Shown here piece by piece: positions 35,201 through 47,044 of a DNA stretch of 64,000 nt (within the stretch, counting starts at the first letter, position 1; each line of letters opens with the position of its first letter). The DNA is taken from NCBI RefSeq assembly GCF_033296635.1, contig NW_026944036.1, positions 186,001-250,000 of the forward strand, in the 5' to 3' direction. Source of the stretch: Dichotomopilus funicola. Lineage: Eukaryota > Ascomycota > Sordariomycetes > Sordariales > Chaetomiaceae. The notes beneath the pieces are model-generated. The model worked only from the letters and a program-made list of their open reading frames with translations, ran no database searches and was not told where the DNA came from. The translations under genes and the position numbers were made by a program.

Positions 35201-38200
35201 ATGTCGGACATCGAGACGTTCGAGGTGGTCAGCCACGTCGACGCGGGGGTCGTCGATGTCGCTGTCGATGTCCCCAACGAGGTCGACACCACCACACCTG
35301 TCGCTGCGCCGGACGCTGCGACAATACCCACGGGGGAAGGCCGACGACCGTCGATTGAGAAGAAACCGATTTTGATACCCGACGACGAGACGGCGTTTGA
35401 GCGCTTGCCCGATGAGATTATTCAACAGTACGGTGTTCTCTATAACTCTGTCTATTCTAATGTCCCGTTTTCTCTATCTCGTGTTCTCTATGTATTTGAG
35501 CTTTATATCTCGACTCCCATACTTACACTTTTAGAATCCTCGAGGCCACCGATGCAAACGGGTTCGCGTCGCTGGCGCTGCTCAACTCAAAATGGCGAAG
35601 CGTCGCGCAACAAGCGCACCTCTATGCCTACCACCTCGCGCGGTGTCCGTCGTATGCGATGAGCCACAAGACAGCCGCAACAGCACTGGCCAAGGCCGGC
35701 AACGACGAGGACGACCTGCCCCGGCTGCGACGACTGTTTGCGCGCGAGGTCAAGCGCAACCTGTTTGAGGCGTACCTCCGACCCCGGCAGACCACCATCA
35801 AGATCATCTCCAACTCGATTAGCTCGTCGTCGTGTCCGGGCGGGGAGGGCATCCAGTTCAGCCACTCGCCCAAGGGCCACCACATGCTGGCGTACAACTC
35901 GTCGCGGATCCACGTGCTGGACATGCGGGGGGGTACAGATACCGACGCGGAAGGGGAAGCAGAAGAACAGGCGCCGATCGAGGTCAAGCGGGAGTTTAAG
36001 ATCCTGCGGCGGCCGGCAGCGACGTGTATCAACGACGAAGGGACGACGCTGGCGGTGCTGGTGACGGAGATGGAGGTGGACATTTACGATCTGCGCCGGC
36101 AGCCGCCGAAGCGGACACACTCGATGATCCTGGACCACAGCCCGCGGGCGATCGCGCTGTCTCCCTGCGGGTCGGTGCTAGCGGCCGCGTACGAGGGCGG
36201 GATCGAGGTATCGGCGATCCACGCGGGCGCACTATCGACGGACCGGCGGGCGGTCAAATGCGACGGGGTGGACGCGCTGGCGTTCTCATCAGACGGCACG
36301 CAGATCCTGGGCACGACGGTGCAGGCGTCGTCGCAGCAGCCCAGCACGGTGGTGCTCACGGCGCCGTACTACGACCCGGGCAGTCACGGGGCAGCTGACG
36401 ATTCTACCGACCTCAACATCAACGGCAACAACATCAGCGCGCTGTGGACGACGTCGATCCTGTTTCCCAACACCAGCCGCGACTGCAGCCATGCTGTGCT
36501 GATCCAGAACGGCCGGCGGTACGAGGAGGCCGCGTGGGCGTTCACGTACGACCGCAGCTTTGAGACGTTCCGGGCGGTGCGCATCGACGATCTGCGGAAT
36601 GGCACGACGTATTTCACGGGGCCCGTGCCGAACCCCAATCCGAACGCGCAGGCCCGGCTGCTGCCGTGTACGCTGCCGGCTGCTTCACACTACGGGGACC
36701 TGGTGGCGGCCGGGTTTCAGGGCAAGGAGATCTGGCTGTATGGCGTGCCCGAGGACTTGGATGCCATACCGGAGCCGCCGGTCGAGTACGGATTAGACGG
36801 CCTGAACACAGGCACAAACACCACTAACACAAGCGGGAGCTCGGGCGGGTTATCACGGCAGGGCAGCGGCCCGTCAGTACGGTCGAGCATGCGGCTTCAA
36901 CCACAAGACACGGGCAACGGCAGCAACGGTAGCGGCGAGGCAGCAGCGCGGGTGCCGCAGTGGCAGATCCTGTGCGACAAGCTGCGCAACACGTTTGTGG
37001 CTGGGAGTAAAGTGGGCGAGCTGGAGGGGGTGCACACGGCCAAGTTTGTGGCCGATTTTGGGGGAGTTCCGGCTAGCGAATGGAGCATGAAAGAGCGGCT
37101 GGTGGTCGGCGCGCGGGGCGTCACGCCGGGCGCGGCCAACGGCGGGTTGACGGTCACGGTTACCGACGAAGAGGCGCTCGACATGGACTTTGTCGACGGT
37201 GGGCGTATTACGATCCTAGACTTTGACTACGGCGTCTCGGACGGCACGGCGCGTGAGTTCACAATCGAGGTCGGCAACCAGGAGGCGCCTGAGGTGCTGG
37301 AGGAGGAGCACCGTGATATGGCGACAGAGGTGGCCATTGTGCGGCGGCGGACGGTGGCCCAGAGCCGCGGGGGTAGGGGCGGTGCTGGTGGTCTTTCCCG
37401 GGCGCCGGCCATGCCTCTTCTCCCTGCGCTGCCGACGATACAGACACAGACGCAGGATGGGGATCGGGACGACGACGATCCGCTTCTGCCACGGCGGATG
37501 GGCGGTCCCAACAGCAGCGGCGGTCATAACAACAACAGCAACAACAGCGAGAATCACAACAACAACGCTGACTCTACCATCCCCTCCCCCGAAGAAGCCG
37601 AAACAGAATCCATCGAAGAACAAGAGGCCCTCGACGCCCCCTACGCCCACGCCAGTCCCCGCTCCGGCACCACCCTCCGCCGCGCAGCCACAGCAGCAGC
37701 CAACAACCGCCGTCTACACCCCTCCGCAGCCGCCGCGGCCAACGAACATATCGTCTACCGCCGCGCCGACGGCCGGGCCGAGCACCCACACGAAAGCGAC
37801 GCCGACAACTGGGTGCCGCCGCCGCCGCCGTATCAGAAAGAGGACCCGGGGGATCTCCCGTCGTTTTTGAGACACGCTTCTATTGCGCCTTTGCCTTCTT
37901 CTGTTACTGGGAGTGGTACTGGGAATCGGAATGGGACACAAGCCTCCCGCGGCAACGGGGAAGAGACACCAGACAGAAAAGCCATGCGAAACTCATCTGC
38001 CTCAATGCATCATCAGCATCGGCGGGCACAGACCGCCGGATCCGGCTCTGGCTCCGGGTCGGGAATGAACCGGTTCTCGTCGCCTGCGCCGCCTGTTCCG
38101 CCTTTGCCGAGTATGTCCATGGGGGGGGATGTCCCGCCTGTTCCTGCGGTTCCTCAGGTTTTGGCTGTTCCACCTGTCCCAGCTCTCCCGGCTCTCCCGG

Positions 38201-40605
38201 CGAGTGCAGCGACTACCCCTACCCCTACACCCAGTGCAGCACCATCAGCAGACTCACAATCACAAGCAGCAGAAACGGGAGAGGGAGAGGACTCCCCCCT
38301 GCCGGACCTGGCTTCGCTGGTTCCTGTGTCGCTTGGGCCGGGGTCGTTTACGCCTGCGCAAGGGAATTTGTCCGTACAGAGCTCGTCAGCCCGGCCGGAC
38401 TCGAGGGGCTCGCGGTTTGTGCACGGGGATAATATCTATGATGTGTCGCCGCCGGATTCGCCGGCTTTGGGACCGACTTTGGGGAAGGCTAGGAGTGCTA
38501 GTGTTGGTGGTGCGAGTGCCTCCGGTGCTACCGGTACTGGTGCGAGTGTCGGTGATGGTGTTAGTGGGACTTATGCTAGGAGTGCTAGTGTTAGTGCTGC
38601 TAGTGGTAGTGCCGCTAACACGGGTGCTGGGAGTGGGGCTGCGAACTCTGTTAGTGCGGGTATTGTTGGGACTGGGGCTGGTACCTTTGGTGCCGCTGTT
38701 GCTGGGGTTTTTGGTACTGCTGGTACTACTACTGCCGCTGTTAGTGCTGGTGCTATTCCTGGTACTGGTGCTGGTGCTGGTGTTACTGGGAGTACCGCCG
38801 AGCAGTACCAACAGCAACATCCCCCTCAACAACAGCTTGAGCAACATCACCCGCAACACTTTGAGCAACGCTCTGAGCAACAACCACAGCACTTGCAACA
38901 CCCTGAGCAACCGTACCAGCAACACCCTGAGCAACATTACCAGCAATACCCTGGGCAACACCCTCAACAGCAACCTCAACAGCAACCTCAGCAGCAACCT
39001 CAACACTTGCAACAACACCCCGAGCAACCTTACCAGCCATACTCTGAGCAACGTGTTGAGCAACACCCTCAACACCCAGCTCATAGTGGGGTTACACTTG
39101 CACCTGTTGATACGAGGGTAACGGTGTCTCACGCCCCCGATGTGCCTCAGCCCGTCGGACAACACGGTCACAGCGGCAGCATCAACTCTCTCGAACCCGC
39201 CCCGGTCGTGCGACGTCTGTCAGTCTCGCGGACGTGGCCTATCCAGCCCATGCCCATCAACACCGGGCCAGTCCCCAATGCCCCCAACACCAACCCCGGA
39301 TATCCCTACTCGGCCCCTGCGCATGCCAATCACGCTCAGGCCCCTCCGTTTGTTCCGTATCCCGGCCAGACGCCGGTTCACCAGCACCAGCACCAGCAAC
39401 CCGCACCAGCACACCCCGTGCCCGGCATAGCACACGCTTCGACAATGCCTATGCCCGGCTTCCAGCTCCCGAACGGGCCTCTGCCGGGGCCGTTTGACCC
39501 GCACGCTCTGCCCGTTCCCGGAGAAGGCCCCGGCTGGCGACGCACCTCGTACCAGCGGCCGGTGTCGCAGCAGCAGCACTACTCGTTTCCTCGCCCGCGC
39601 GCCGCGTCGAATACGCCAGCGCCAGCGCCAATGCCAGCGTCACTCTCAGTACCAGCACCAATGCCAGCTCCCGTACAAGCCCCCGCATTCTCCGCCTTCC
39701 CGGCCCGCGCTACCATCCACGAACCACAACCGCGCCGGGCCCCGCTGCCCCCCGCCGAAGACATGCCCCTCATCATCAGCACCCCCAAGGGCGTCTCCGG
39801 CGCCTTCGACACCCCGGACCAGCAGCACCACCACAACCACCCGTCCGACGCCCGCGCCGAGACGCCCATCTACTCGCCCGTCCCACGCCATCCACGCCCG
39901 CAAACCCAAGCCTCCATCCTCCGCCCACCGCCTCAAATCCTCCCGCACGACCCCGTCGTCGACTCACCATCCTCCGCTCCGGGAGTCTACCACGGCACAC
40001 CCACCAGTCTCCACAGCCACCACACCCACCACAGCTACTTCCCGCCCGGCAGCCTCCCCGGCCCAGGCGGTCCCGGCGGATCAGGCGCATCCTCCTCCTT
40101 CCTCACCATCCCCCCACCTCCCCCCATCCCAGAATCCTCCACACCCCCCGGCCGCTCGCGCTCGTCCCGTCCCACCTCCCTCGCTACCTCCTTACTCTCC
40201 CGCCGCCTACCAAGTCTCAGCCGAAAACAAAGCCGCGCCGAGCGATCGGCAGCCAAGAACCTGGCCGACGCCAAACGAAACGGGTGGAGCGGGAGTGTCA
40301 GTGGCCGACATGGTTCGACGAGGGGGAAGAGTAGACGCGGGAGGAAGGGCGCCGGGAATGGGGGTTTGGGGGTGGATGATTTTAATGATGCGGCTAGTTC
40401 GGCCGCTTGGACGGATGTTACTGTTGGTGGTGGGGGAGGTGGTGGTGCGTATAGTGTGAGGAATGGGTATGCGGGGAGGAGGTATGGGGGGTTAAGTGGA
40501 CTAGGGAAGGGGAAGGGGAAGGGGAGGGTGGAGGGGAGTGTTATGGGGCTGGGAGAGGGAGAGGCGGAGAAGAGGGAACGGAGGGGGAAGTGTGTTGTTA
40601 TGTGA
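35201..40605 (+). CDS. Very large F-box protein with WD-like region, low-complexity tail and C-terminal CaaX box
   Basis: F-box proteins recruit substrates to SCF ubiquitin ligases. Exons 35201-35427 and 35535-40605 give 1765 residues. The F-box spans the intron (FERLPDEIIQQ-ILEATDANGFASLALLNSKWRSVA; residues about 68-100). Residues about 180-500 look like beta-propeller blades: KGHHMLAYNSSRIHVLDMRG, TTLAVLVTEMEVDIYDLRR, RAIALSPCGSVLAAAYEGG, VDALAFSSDGTQILGT. The remaining 1200 residues are Ser/Gly/Pro/Gln/His-rich and presumably disordered, including a Gln-His-Pro-Glu repeat (38808-39075). The last residues are basic (KGKGKGRVEGS) and end GKCVVM, a canonical CaaX prenylation signal (Cys-Val-Val-Met then TGA). 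The ATG at 35201 gives MSDIETFEVV. Substrates are unknown, and I do not recognise a named orthologue. Confidence 0.8.
38808..39075 (+). repeat. Imperfect CAACA(C)CCTGAGCAA-type tandem repeat encoding Q/H/P/E
   Basis: A run of about 15-nt imperfect units (CAACACCCTGAGCAA and variants), with a patch of CAACCTCAGCAG units in the middle. It encodes a Gln/His/Pro/Glu-rich tract inside the F-box protein. The frame is kept throughout, so the tract is probably translated. Confidence 0.85.
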
Positions 40606-41223
40606 GGGGGGGTTTTATTTACACGGAGAGAGGGAGAGGCCAAACAGACACCCATACACCGATATACACACCTACACCGATACAAGCGCACACGCACACG
40701 CACACGCACACGCAGATACGGTTCTTTACACACAGCTCTCTACACGGTTCTTTACACACTCGAACACTCGGATATCCACACACATGCCGAAAGAAACACA
40801 CATGCGCTCAAACCCTCGGACACATACCGAGACATACACACACACGTACCGAGTTACACAACTCATATTTCCTTTCTTACCTTGTTATGTACTTTGACTT
40901 TTTGAAATGGACTAGGCGGAGGTATACAGCGCGGGATATTCAGGCGCGTGAATGGAACTGGGAGTTATTTACAGGACGGAAGGCTGGAATGGGAGTTGAG
41001 AGGGGAATTGATATGTATGTACAAGTCGGACAGGGACCGCAAGGACAGGGGCCGCAAGGACTGGGAAGATAGGGACGGAATCGGAATCGAAATAGGGATC
41101 GAAATCGGAAGCGCGAAATCTCACTTTCATTTCTCACTGTCACATACACTCTCTCTCTCTTTTGGTTCCCGTTTCTATGCCTCCAATTTTTGACCCGTTT
41201 CTCTACCCATTTAAACACATGTC

Positions 41224-41262
41224 GTCCATCCATCCATCTATCCATCCATCCATCCATCCATA
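41224..41262 (+). repeat. (CATC)n microsatellite
   Basis: About nine CATC units with one CTATC-type interruption, in intergenic DNA. Confidence 0.9.
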
Positions 41263-42436
41263 TGTCCATCAACCAACGACACACAAGCAAAGTCAACCTT
41301 CCAACGTGGGGGATCGGATGGGGGGGGGTTATTATCATGGGCGATAGTGTACTACTGACTGAGCGTGGGAAAGAGGAAGAGGAAGAGGGGGCCAGGTAGG
41401 ATGAGCAGGGAATAAATAACATAAATAACCAGACGGGGGGGGAGACAATATGATACCACTTATGATATCACTTACGATAGGATACGGCTGACTTGATTTG
41501 AAGAGCTGCGGGTTGGTTAAGGCGAGTGTGGGTTGTGGGGTGGATGTGTATGTAAGGTTGAGAACGGTTCTGTGTGTGAGAGAAAGAGAGAGAGAGAGGC
41601 GGATAGACTAGATAGATGTTACAGAGGTGGTGGGTCAGAGTATTAGTATAGATAGTATAGAGTTAGGCAAACGCAGGTGTAGATCGATGTAAATTCCGAC
41701 ACAGAATCACCGTTTTTTGAATGAACCCTTTGTAGGTATGGCCGTGGCCAGTGAGTGGTAATGGGGATTTCTCTCAAGACGAGAGCCAACCAAGAGCCCG
41801 ACCGGTGCGGGCCAATTGCAACAGGTTGAAACAGTTTGATGTTGGCGTGACTGTTGATTGACAAAATTATCTATGGGAATCGTTAGAAGAAAAGGGAATG
41901 GAACCCCGGCTTGACGAAAATACCCTTCTGTCTTAGGGGCTTGGGTGGTTTGTTGATCGTCGCTGGCTGACTGGGTTACAATGACGGTGGTCTACTTTGC
42001 AGGTTAGGGACAGTGGCTTTTATGAATTAAGCCCGAGAATAGTTAAGGTTGTCACCGGATAAGAAGCAAAATAGTTGACGATTGTTGGTTGTAAATGTTG
42101 ATTCAGTGGAAGATGTTACTCGCAATGGGGGACCCTGTAATCTCAGCAGGTTGAACGTTTGTTGTAGTGTCATGGAGTTAGTTGTCTGTTTCCCCTCTTG
42201 TTAATGATATCTCAGTCACGAATAAGTTTTACAGGCCGCTTTCATCGTCTACAATTCAACTGTTCGAGGCAGCGATCAACTATTCCACCAAACAATATCA
42301 ATCTCTCTCCTTTCTTTCGCAAGCGAGGAGAGAATCAAATTGATTGACCAGGAGCAAAAGCAAAAGCTCACCACCAAGCCCTATTCCCATCCGGGGGAAT
42401 AGAGGTTGGCAGCTACGAAAAACCGATGTTTTTCTT

Positions 42437-42528
42437 CGCTGGTCCCGGGGATCGAACCCGGAACCATTTCGATTTACGACGGTAATGGCGAGCCCAGCGC
42501 CCCTCCCAATACCGCTGCGCCAAACACG
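42437..42528 (-). other. tRNA-like sequence, possibly a decayed tRNA gene
   Basis: On the minus strand there is a perfect T-arm (CCGGG-TTCGATC-CCCGG) containing a B-box. An A-box match (TGGCGCAGCGG) lies about 55 bases upstream, and a 5-bp stem (CCATT/AATGG) sits between them. The acceptor stem does not close: GCGTGTT against GACCAGC has mismatches, whereas GCTGGGC pairs better but is too close and leaves no room for a D-arm. The 15-nt loop does not offer a proper anticodon with U33. A pseudo-tRNA or tRNA-derived element is the safest reading. Confidence 0.3.
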
Positions 42529-42847
42529 CTGTTTGGCGAATTGGGAGGAGATGGTGACTGGAGCAGTGGGAAGGGGACTTATATCCTGGCGGAGGGGGGA
42601 AGGTGCGGTTGTTGGTGAGGTGTATTTTTCCTCTTGGGTCGGGTGTATTTTGATACAAAGTTTGATACATATATGCTTATGTAAGCATTATCAACCTCTT
42701 CCGATTCGCTGCACATTTCACATTTCAACCACCAATACCATTCACTGTCGATATTTCACACAATACCAGAACGACCCCGATTCTCAACTCAAACTCAACT
42801 CAGCAGTTAACATCACATCCCATCAACCCTCCCACTCGCGTCTCAAA

Positions 42848-44885
42848 ATGGGCACCTTCCCTCGAGGCAAACCCATCCGCCCCCCCAAAGGCAGCTGGCG
42901 CGCCAAGCGTCTAATGCCCGCCATCGAACACCGCGTCCCCGGCACCTCCGCCGCCCTCACCATCCGCATCCGCAGCCTAGCCCCCAACTGGCAAACCACC
43001 CCGCTCGCCCCCAACCTCCGCGACTTCGTGCTCAAGCGCATCGCCAAACGCATGGGCGCCGCCCCCCGCCCGGAAGAGGCCGAGGACGACGACCAGGACG
43101 CCGCTGTCGTTTTGGTATCCCATTCCCTGGCGCGCTGGGTTGATGACGAGGAGTTTTTGACTGGGCTTGTTGGGTCGGCGGGGTTTGCAAGGGATAAAGG
43201 AAGGATTGTGACGGTGTTGGCGGCGGCGGTGCATGCGATTCCGGCGACGGATGCGAGGCAGAGGAAGTATGCGTGCGGGGAGGGCGTGTCGATTTTGAGG
43301 GGGAGTGTTCATCGGATGTTGGCGGATGTGTTTCCGACGACGGAGGAGCCGGGGCCGACTGCTGCTGCGACGGGGGGTGGTGGTGCGGTGGTGGCTGCGG
43401 ATGAGCGGTTTGGGGTGCCTGCGCTACGGTTTGAGGTCCCGCCTGTTGTGCGGCTGGGGCAGCGCATGAGTGTGCATTTGCCGTTGGCGAATACGTTGTT
43501 TGCGACGGGGAAACCGGTTGCGATTGCGGCTGGCAGGTGGACGATTGACCGGCCCGGGGGCAACTTCAAAAGGATTGGGAAGCAAATCTTGGGAGAACAG
43601 GGGTCTTCTGCCGCGCGGGCTGCAGAGAAATGGGGGAATAAGGAGGATAGAGAAGGGGAAGGAAAAGGGGAAGGGGCCGGGGAAGGAAAAGAAGGAAAGG
43701 AACCGCCTGCCATCGTGATCTCACGCCGCGAACTAAACCGCTTCAACGACGAGCCGAGTTTCCTCACCACGCGGCTCATCCCCCTGACCCCGGCGCGCCC
43801 CATCGCCCGCAGCTTTGGTAATATCCTCTCCCAAGTAACGGTGGAGGGAAAACCGAAGCCGGCGTCCAAGGAGCTGGAGAGCGTGATCCCCACGCTGATC
43901 GAGAAGCGCAAGGCGTCGTTCGAAGTCCAAAAGGCGAAACTGCGGTACAGAGCGGAGGATCAGGACCACTTGGATTTGAAGGTGGACGTCTGGGCCATGA
44001 TCACGCCCGCGGCTGATCAGCCGGAGGTGGGTTCCGTCGCGGACGTGCCGGTGCTGGAGACGCTGGATTGGAAGAAGGGGGAGCATAGCTTTGAGCGGGA
44101 GGCGGCGCTGGCGTGGGAGGTTTCGGATGCCATGCCCTCGCATCTCGCTCGGGGGGCCAGGCTGTTCAAAGTTTGTAAGTTGCGTCGGTCCCCTTCATCT
44201 ATATACACACGTATCCTAACTGAGAACAGTAAGCGGCGGCGGCGGCTGGGGCGACAAGCAAGGTCTCCTCTCCCTAGACCCCAATACCTCGCTCTCCCAA
44301 ACCGACGACCAAAGCTTCGAGTCCTTCATCGCCTCCTTCCACAGCAACACCTCCACCACCTCCTCCTCCACCCCTCAAAACAACAACTACGCCCTCCCCC
44401 CCGGCTCAACAGTCCAATTCCTCACCCCCGCCCACTTCCCCATCCACACCAACCCCTTAGGCCGCAACCACAAGATCCGCACCCAACTCAGCATCGTCTT
44501 CGGCACAGACCACCTGCAACCGCACCAGGCCCTGACCGACGCAGCGGCCCGCGGCACCGACCCGTCTAAGCCGCCGGCGTATGATATTAATCAAGGCGCG
44601 GCGTCGGTGGAGGATTATCCGGGGAGGTTCGGAGGGGTGGCGAGTCCGTTGGGGGTTCATCATGTTTCCAATGATGGTGTAGATTCCGAGAAGGGAAGTG
44701 AGAATGGAGGGGAAGGGAATTATGGGGGGATGTATATTGGTGCGTCGCCGCTGAGGGAGGGGGAAGGGGAAGCTGTGGAGCCGTTCAAGGTGGATGCGCC
44801 GGGGACGTATGTGGCTACGAGGTCGTTGGATCGGCCGAAGAGGGAGGGGGAGACGGAGGATAGGGATGAGTGGCGGGATGATTGA
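42848..44885 (+). CDS. Protein of unknown function, two exons
   Basis: Exons 42848-44174 and 44230-44885 give 660 residues (intron GTAAGT...AACAG, 55 nt, phase 1). The first 60 residues (FPRGKPIRPPKGSWRAKRLMPAI...) are basic and lack acidic residues until EH, so mitochondrial targeting is possible but weak. Folded-looking blocks include HSLARWVDDEEFLTGLVGSAGF, RKYACGEGVSILRG, RFEVPPVVRLGQRMSVHLPLANTL, AIVISRRELNRFNDEPSFLTTR, IPTLIEKRKASFEVQKAKLRYR, and the junction RLFKVLSGGGGWGDKQGLLSLDP. The pattern GGGGWG..GLLSLDP looks like a conserved fungal family I cannot name. The C-terminal 130 residues are Gly/Glu/Pro-rich. The ATG in the context TCAAAATGG is good. Confidence 0.72.
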
Positions 44886-47044
44886 GAGGAGGCATGTCGA
44901 GGGCGAGGATGTAAGCGACCAAGGGGAGTGGGATATGTATGGGGTGTAAGATGGGGGTTAAAAAGGTAAAGGGACTGTGATGTGGTCGTGTACGAATAGA
45001 TGAATGCACCGGGTCATGAACGGCATTGTATGATACAAAAGGGACGAATAGGAACGGAAAGGAAAACAAATACGATGAAATAAAGTAGCATCGTTGACTT
45101 CCGGTTCTACGACCTTGGGAGGCATCGCGTGGCCCGATGTGCCAAAACCGGCATCTTGATCGATTCAAGCTCGACTGTCGGGGTTCTGGTTCTGGGAGAT
45201 GGTGACGATTGGGAGATCCTGGAAGAGGGGGCAGCCTAATCAGCGCAAATGGAAGTGGGTGAACAGCGTGTCAAAGTTCCAGAGGTCGTCTAATCCAGTG
45301 CGTGTTACCTCCCCGTCTCAGCTAGTAATTACATATTACCAACAATCCCACCTATTCCCCTTCGGGAGACCCCCGATGCGACGGCTCATGGAAAAATCTT
45401 TGAAACCGCTTGCCGTGCATAATTACTTGCTAACCTGAATGACCTATTTTTTAGGTACAGAAAGCCGACACCGAGCTCTCCGTCCAAGAGTGTATGACGG
45501 TATGTCTAAGGGAAATAGCTGAGAGATTCGAACCTCTTTGCTTCTTCAGGTAGGCCACGATTCACAATTCCTTCTCAACCATTTTCCCCTCCCTACATCG
45601 AATATGCAGCCACTTCAGACAACGAGATTATGCTCACCATCACCTCTCCTAGGAAGCAGGGCGGCCCCAACGGCCAATTGCAGTGGCGGTGGGGACGGGA
45701 GGGTTACAGGCCATGCGATGTTTACGAGAAGCTCTGGATTGCCGCTAAAGCGGTCTGGAAACACTTCCCTCGCATCAAGACTTAAATGAAGTTAGGAGTT
45801 GGCCTGCGTTTTGACGGTTCCGGCGGCGGCTGGAATGAGCTTTTGTTCTTCCATTTGACTCATGAGTTTTGTGGTGAAGAACGATGAGATGGTTGTTCAA
45901 ACTTTGACTCATCGAGTCCGTTGCAGATCTGTCAAAGCTTTGTGATGAATGGGAAGCGACTCCCTATCTAGTAGCTAAGATCGAAAATGATAACAGGCGC
46001 TGCGGATCCCGTGCCATTTATGGAGAAATTAGACCTTGGTGGTCCTTGTCATGTTGCCTAGGTTCTCCACTGCTGCTCAATCCAGATGCAATCTTTGATA
46101 GATCGGGGTTACAGACAATGTAAAGCCATGGCATTCGTGTTCGTCACGACTGAAACATGTTTTCTGGAGCCCAACTCTGCTCGGATGACATGTAAACGCC
46201 AAAGCCTGAACGAGGGGTAAGAGGGCTAGGAAGGAAAGAGTAGAGCCGTAAGTTGGGAGAGAAGGGTGGTGATTGCGAGACGGCGGTCGGCGTCGATGCG
46301 GGCGTTTTTGCTAGGGTGGGTGCCCATGGTCGGGATGGTATCGGGAGGAGGGGGAAGAGGAAGAAAGGGGGGGTACAGGGTGATGTGAGTGAGGATGGCT
46401 TGGAGCTGGGTTGCAGTGAGATGGGCGAGATGCGAGAGGAGCTTGAATAGCAGGCGCAGAAGGGTTTGTTTGTTGAGTTTCAACGGCCGAGCTCTCAAAG
46501 CCAGGCGGGTCATGTTGATTGCAGCGAACACGAGGTCAGAGAGATCGAGAACGGGCAGGATATCTTAAGCACAGAGGATAAGTGAGGCTGAGAATGTGAC
46601 TCGTACACGAATCAATGACTTGTCAGAGTTTCGAAGATGAACTTCAACCTAAGAAATAGTTACTTGCGAACTGGTAAATAATAACTAATACAAAAAGGAT
46701 TGTTAATTTACCCCAAGTTCAGGGGTCTGAAGCTGAGTAAGTCTTAGCCGAATGGATGGCTTGCAGTCGACTGGGCCGCTTTGCACCACTCGTAAAAACA
46801 GTTCAAACTGGAACTAACTATTCAAATAAAGCTAACGGACTAGTAGTCCTCCCTAGGTAGGGGGGTGAGTCATTCCATAATAAATGGTTGTTTGATAATG
46901 GCATATACTCCTATGCCTGTAGGCGCACCGGTTTCTAGGCAGATAAACCCACTGTAACAAGAAAACAGAAAGAGGAAAAAACAAGAAAGAAATAAAATAG
47001 ACAACTCTGCAACGTTTCGAATAACCAGGTCTCTGAGGTAGGGT
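44886..47044. other. AT-richer gene-poor region
   Basis: Base composition drops compared with the flanking genes, most clearly at 46560-47040. Only one doubtful minus-strand ORF (46226-46513) and scattered short ORFs are seen. It precedes the PD-(D/E)XK-like gene. Confidence 0.5.
46226..46513 (-). CDS. Doubtful short ORF, 95 codons
   Basis: Starts at ATG 46513 (MTRLALRARPLKLNKQTLLR) and ends at 46226. It is Leu/Thr/Pro-rich with an amphipathic first half. The frame continues open upstream to about 46555, where AAG could be an acceptor, so it may be the last exon of a lost or unrecognised gene. No domain is known. Confidence 0.2.
   Translation of the reverse strand: MTRLALRARPLKLNKQTLLRLLFKLLSHLAHLTATQLQAILTHITLYPPFLPLPPPPDTIPTMGTHPSKNARIDADRRLAITTLLSQLTALLFPS

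Larger units (their letters stand above)
40606..42847. other. Intergenic with microsatellites and a tRNA-like sequence
   Basis: Contains CA-rich microsatellite DNA (40660-40870), a CATC repeat (41224-41262), AG-rich tracts (41580-41600) and, at 42437-42528 on the minus strand, a tRNA-like sequence described separately. The frame of the downstream gene happens to stay open upstream to 42344 but has no ATG there. No protein gene is seen. Confidence 0.5.

Noticed and set aside
38129..39171. Long ORFs in other frames over the F-box low-complexity tail (both strands)
   Set aside because: Products are Leu/Val or Ser/Thr/Asn monotony created by the repeats; the F-box frame is continuous for 5 kb.
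42344..42847. 5' extension of the unknown-function gene
   Set aside because: The frame is open but starts with TTG, overlaps the tRNA-like sequence and lacks conserved-looking sequence; ATG 42848 has better context.
45515..45550. T-loop-like string GATTCGAACC (and a similar one at 23085)
   Set aside because: Neighbouring sequence gives no D-arm, anticodon arm or acceptor stem.
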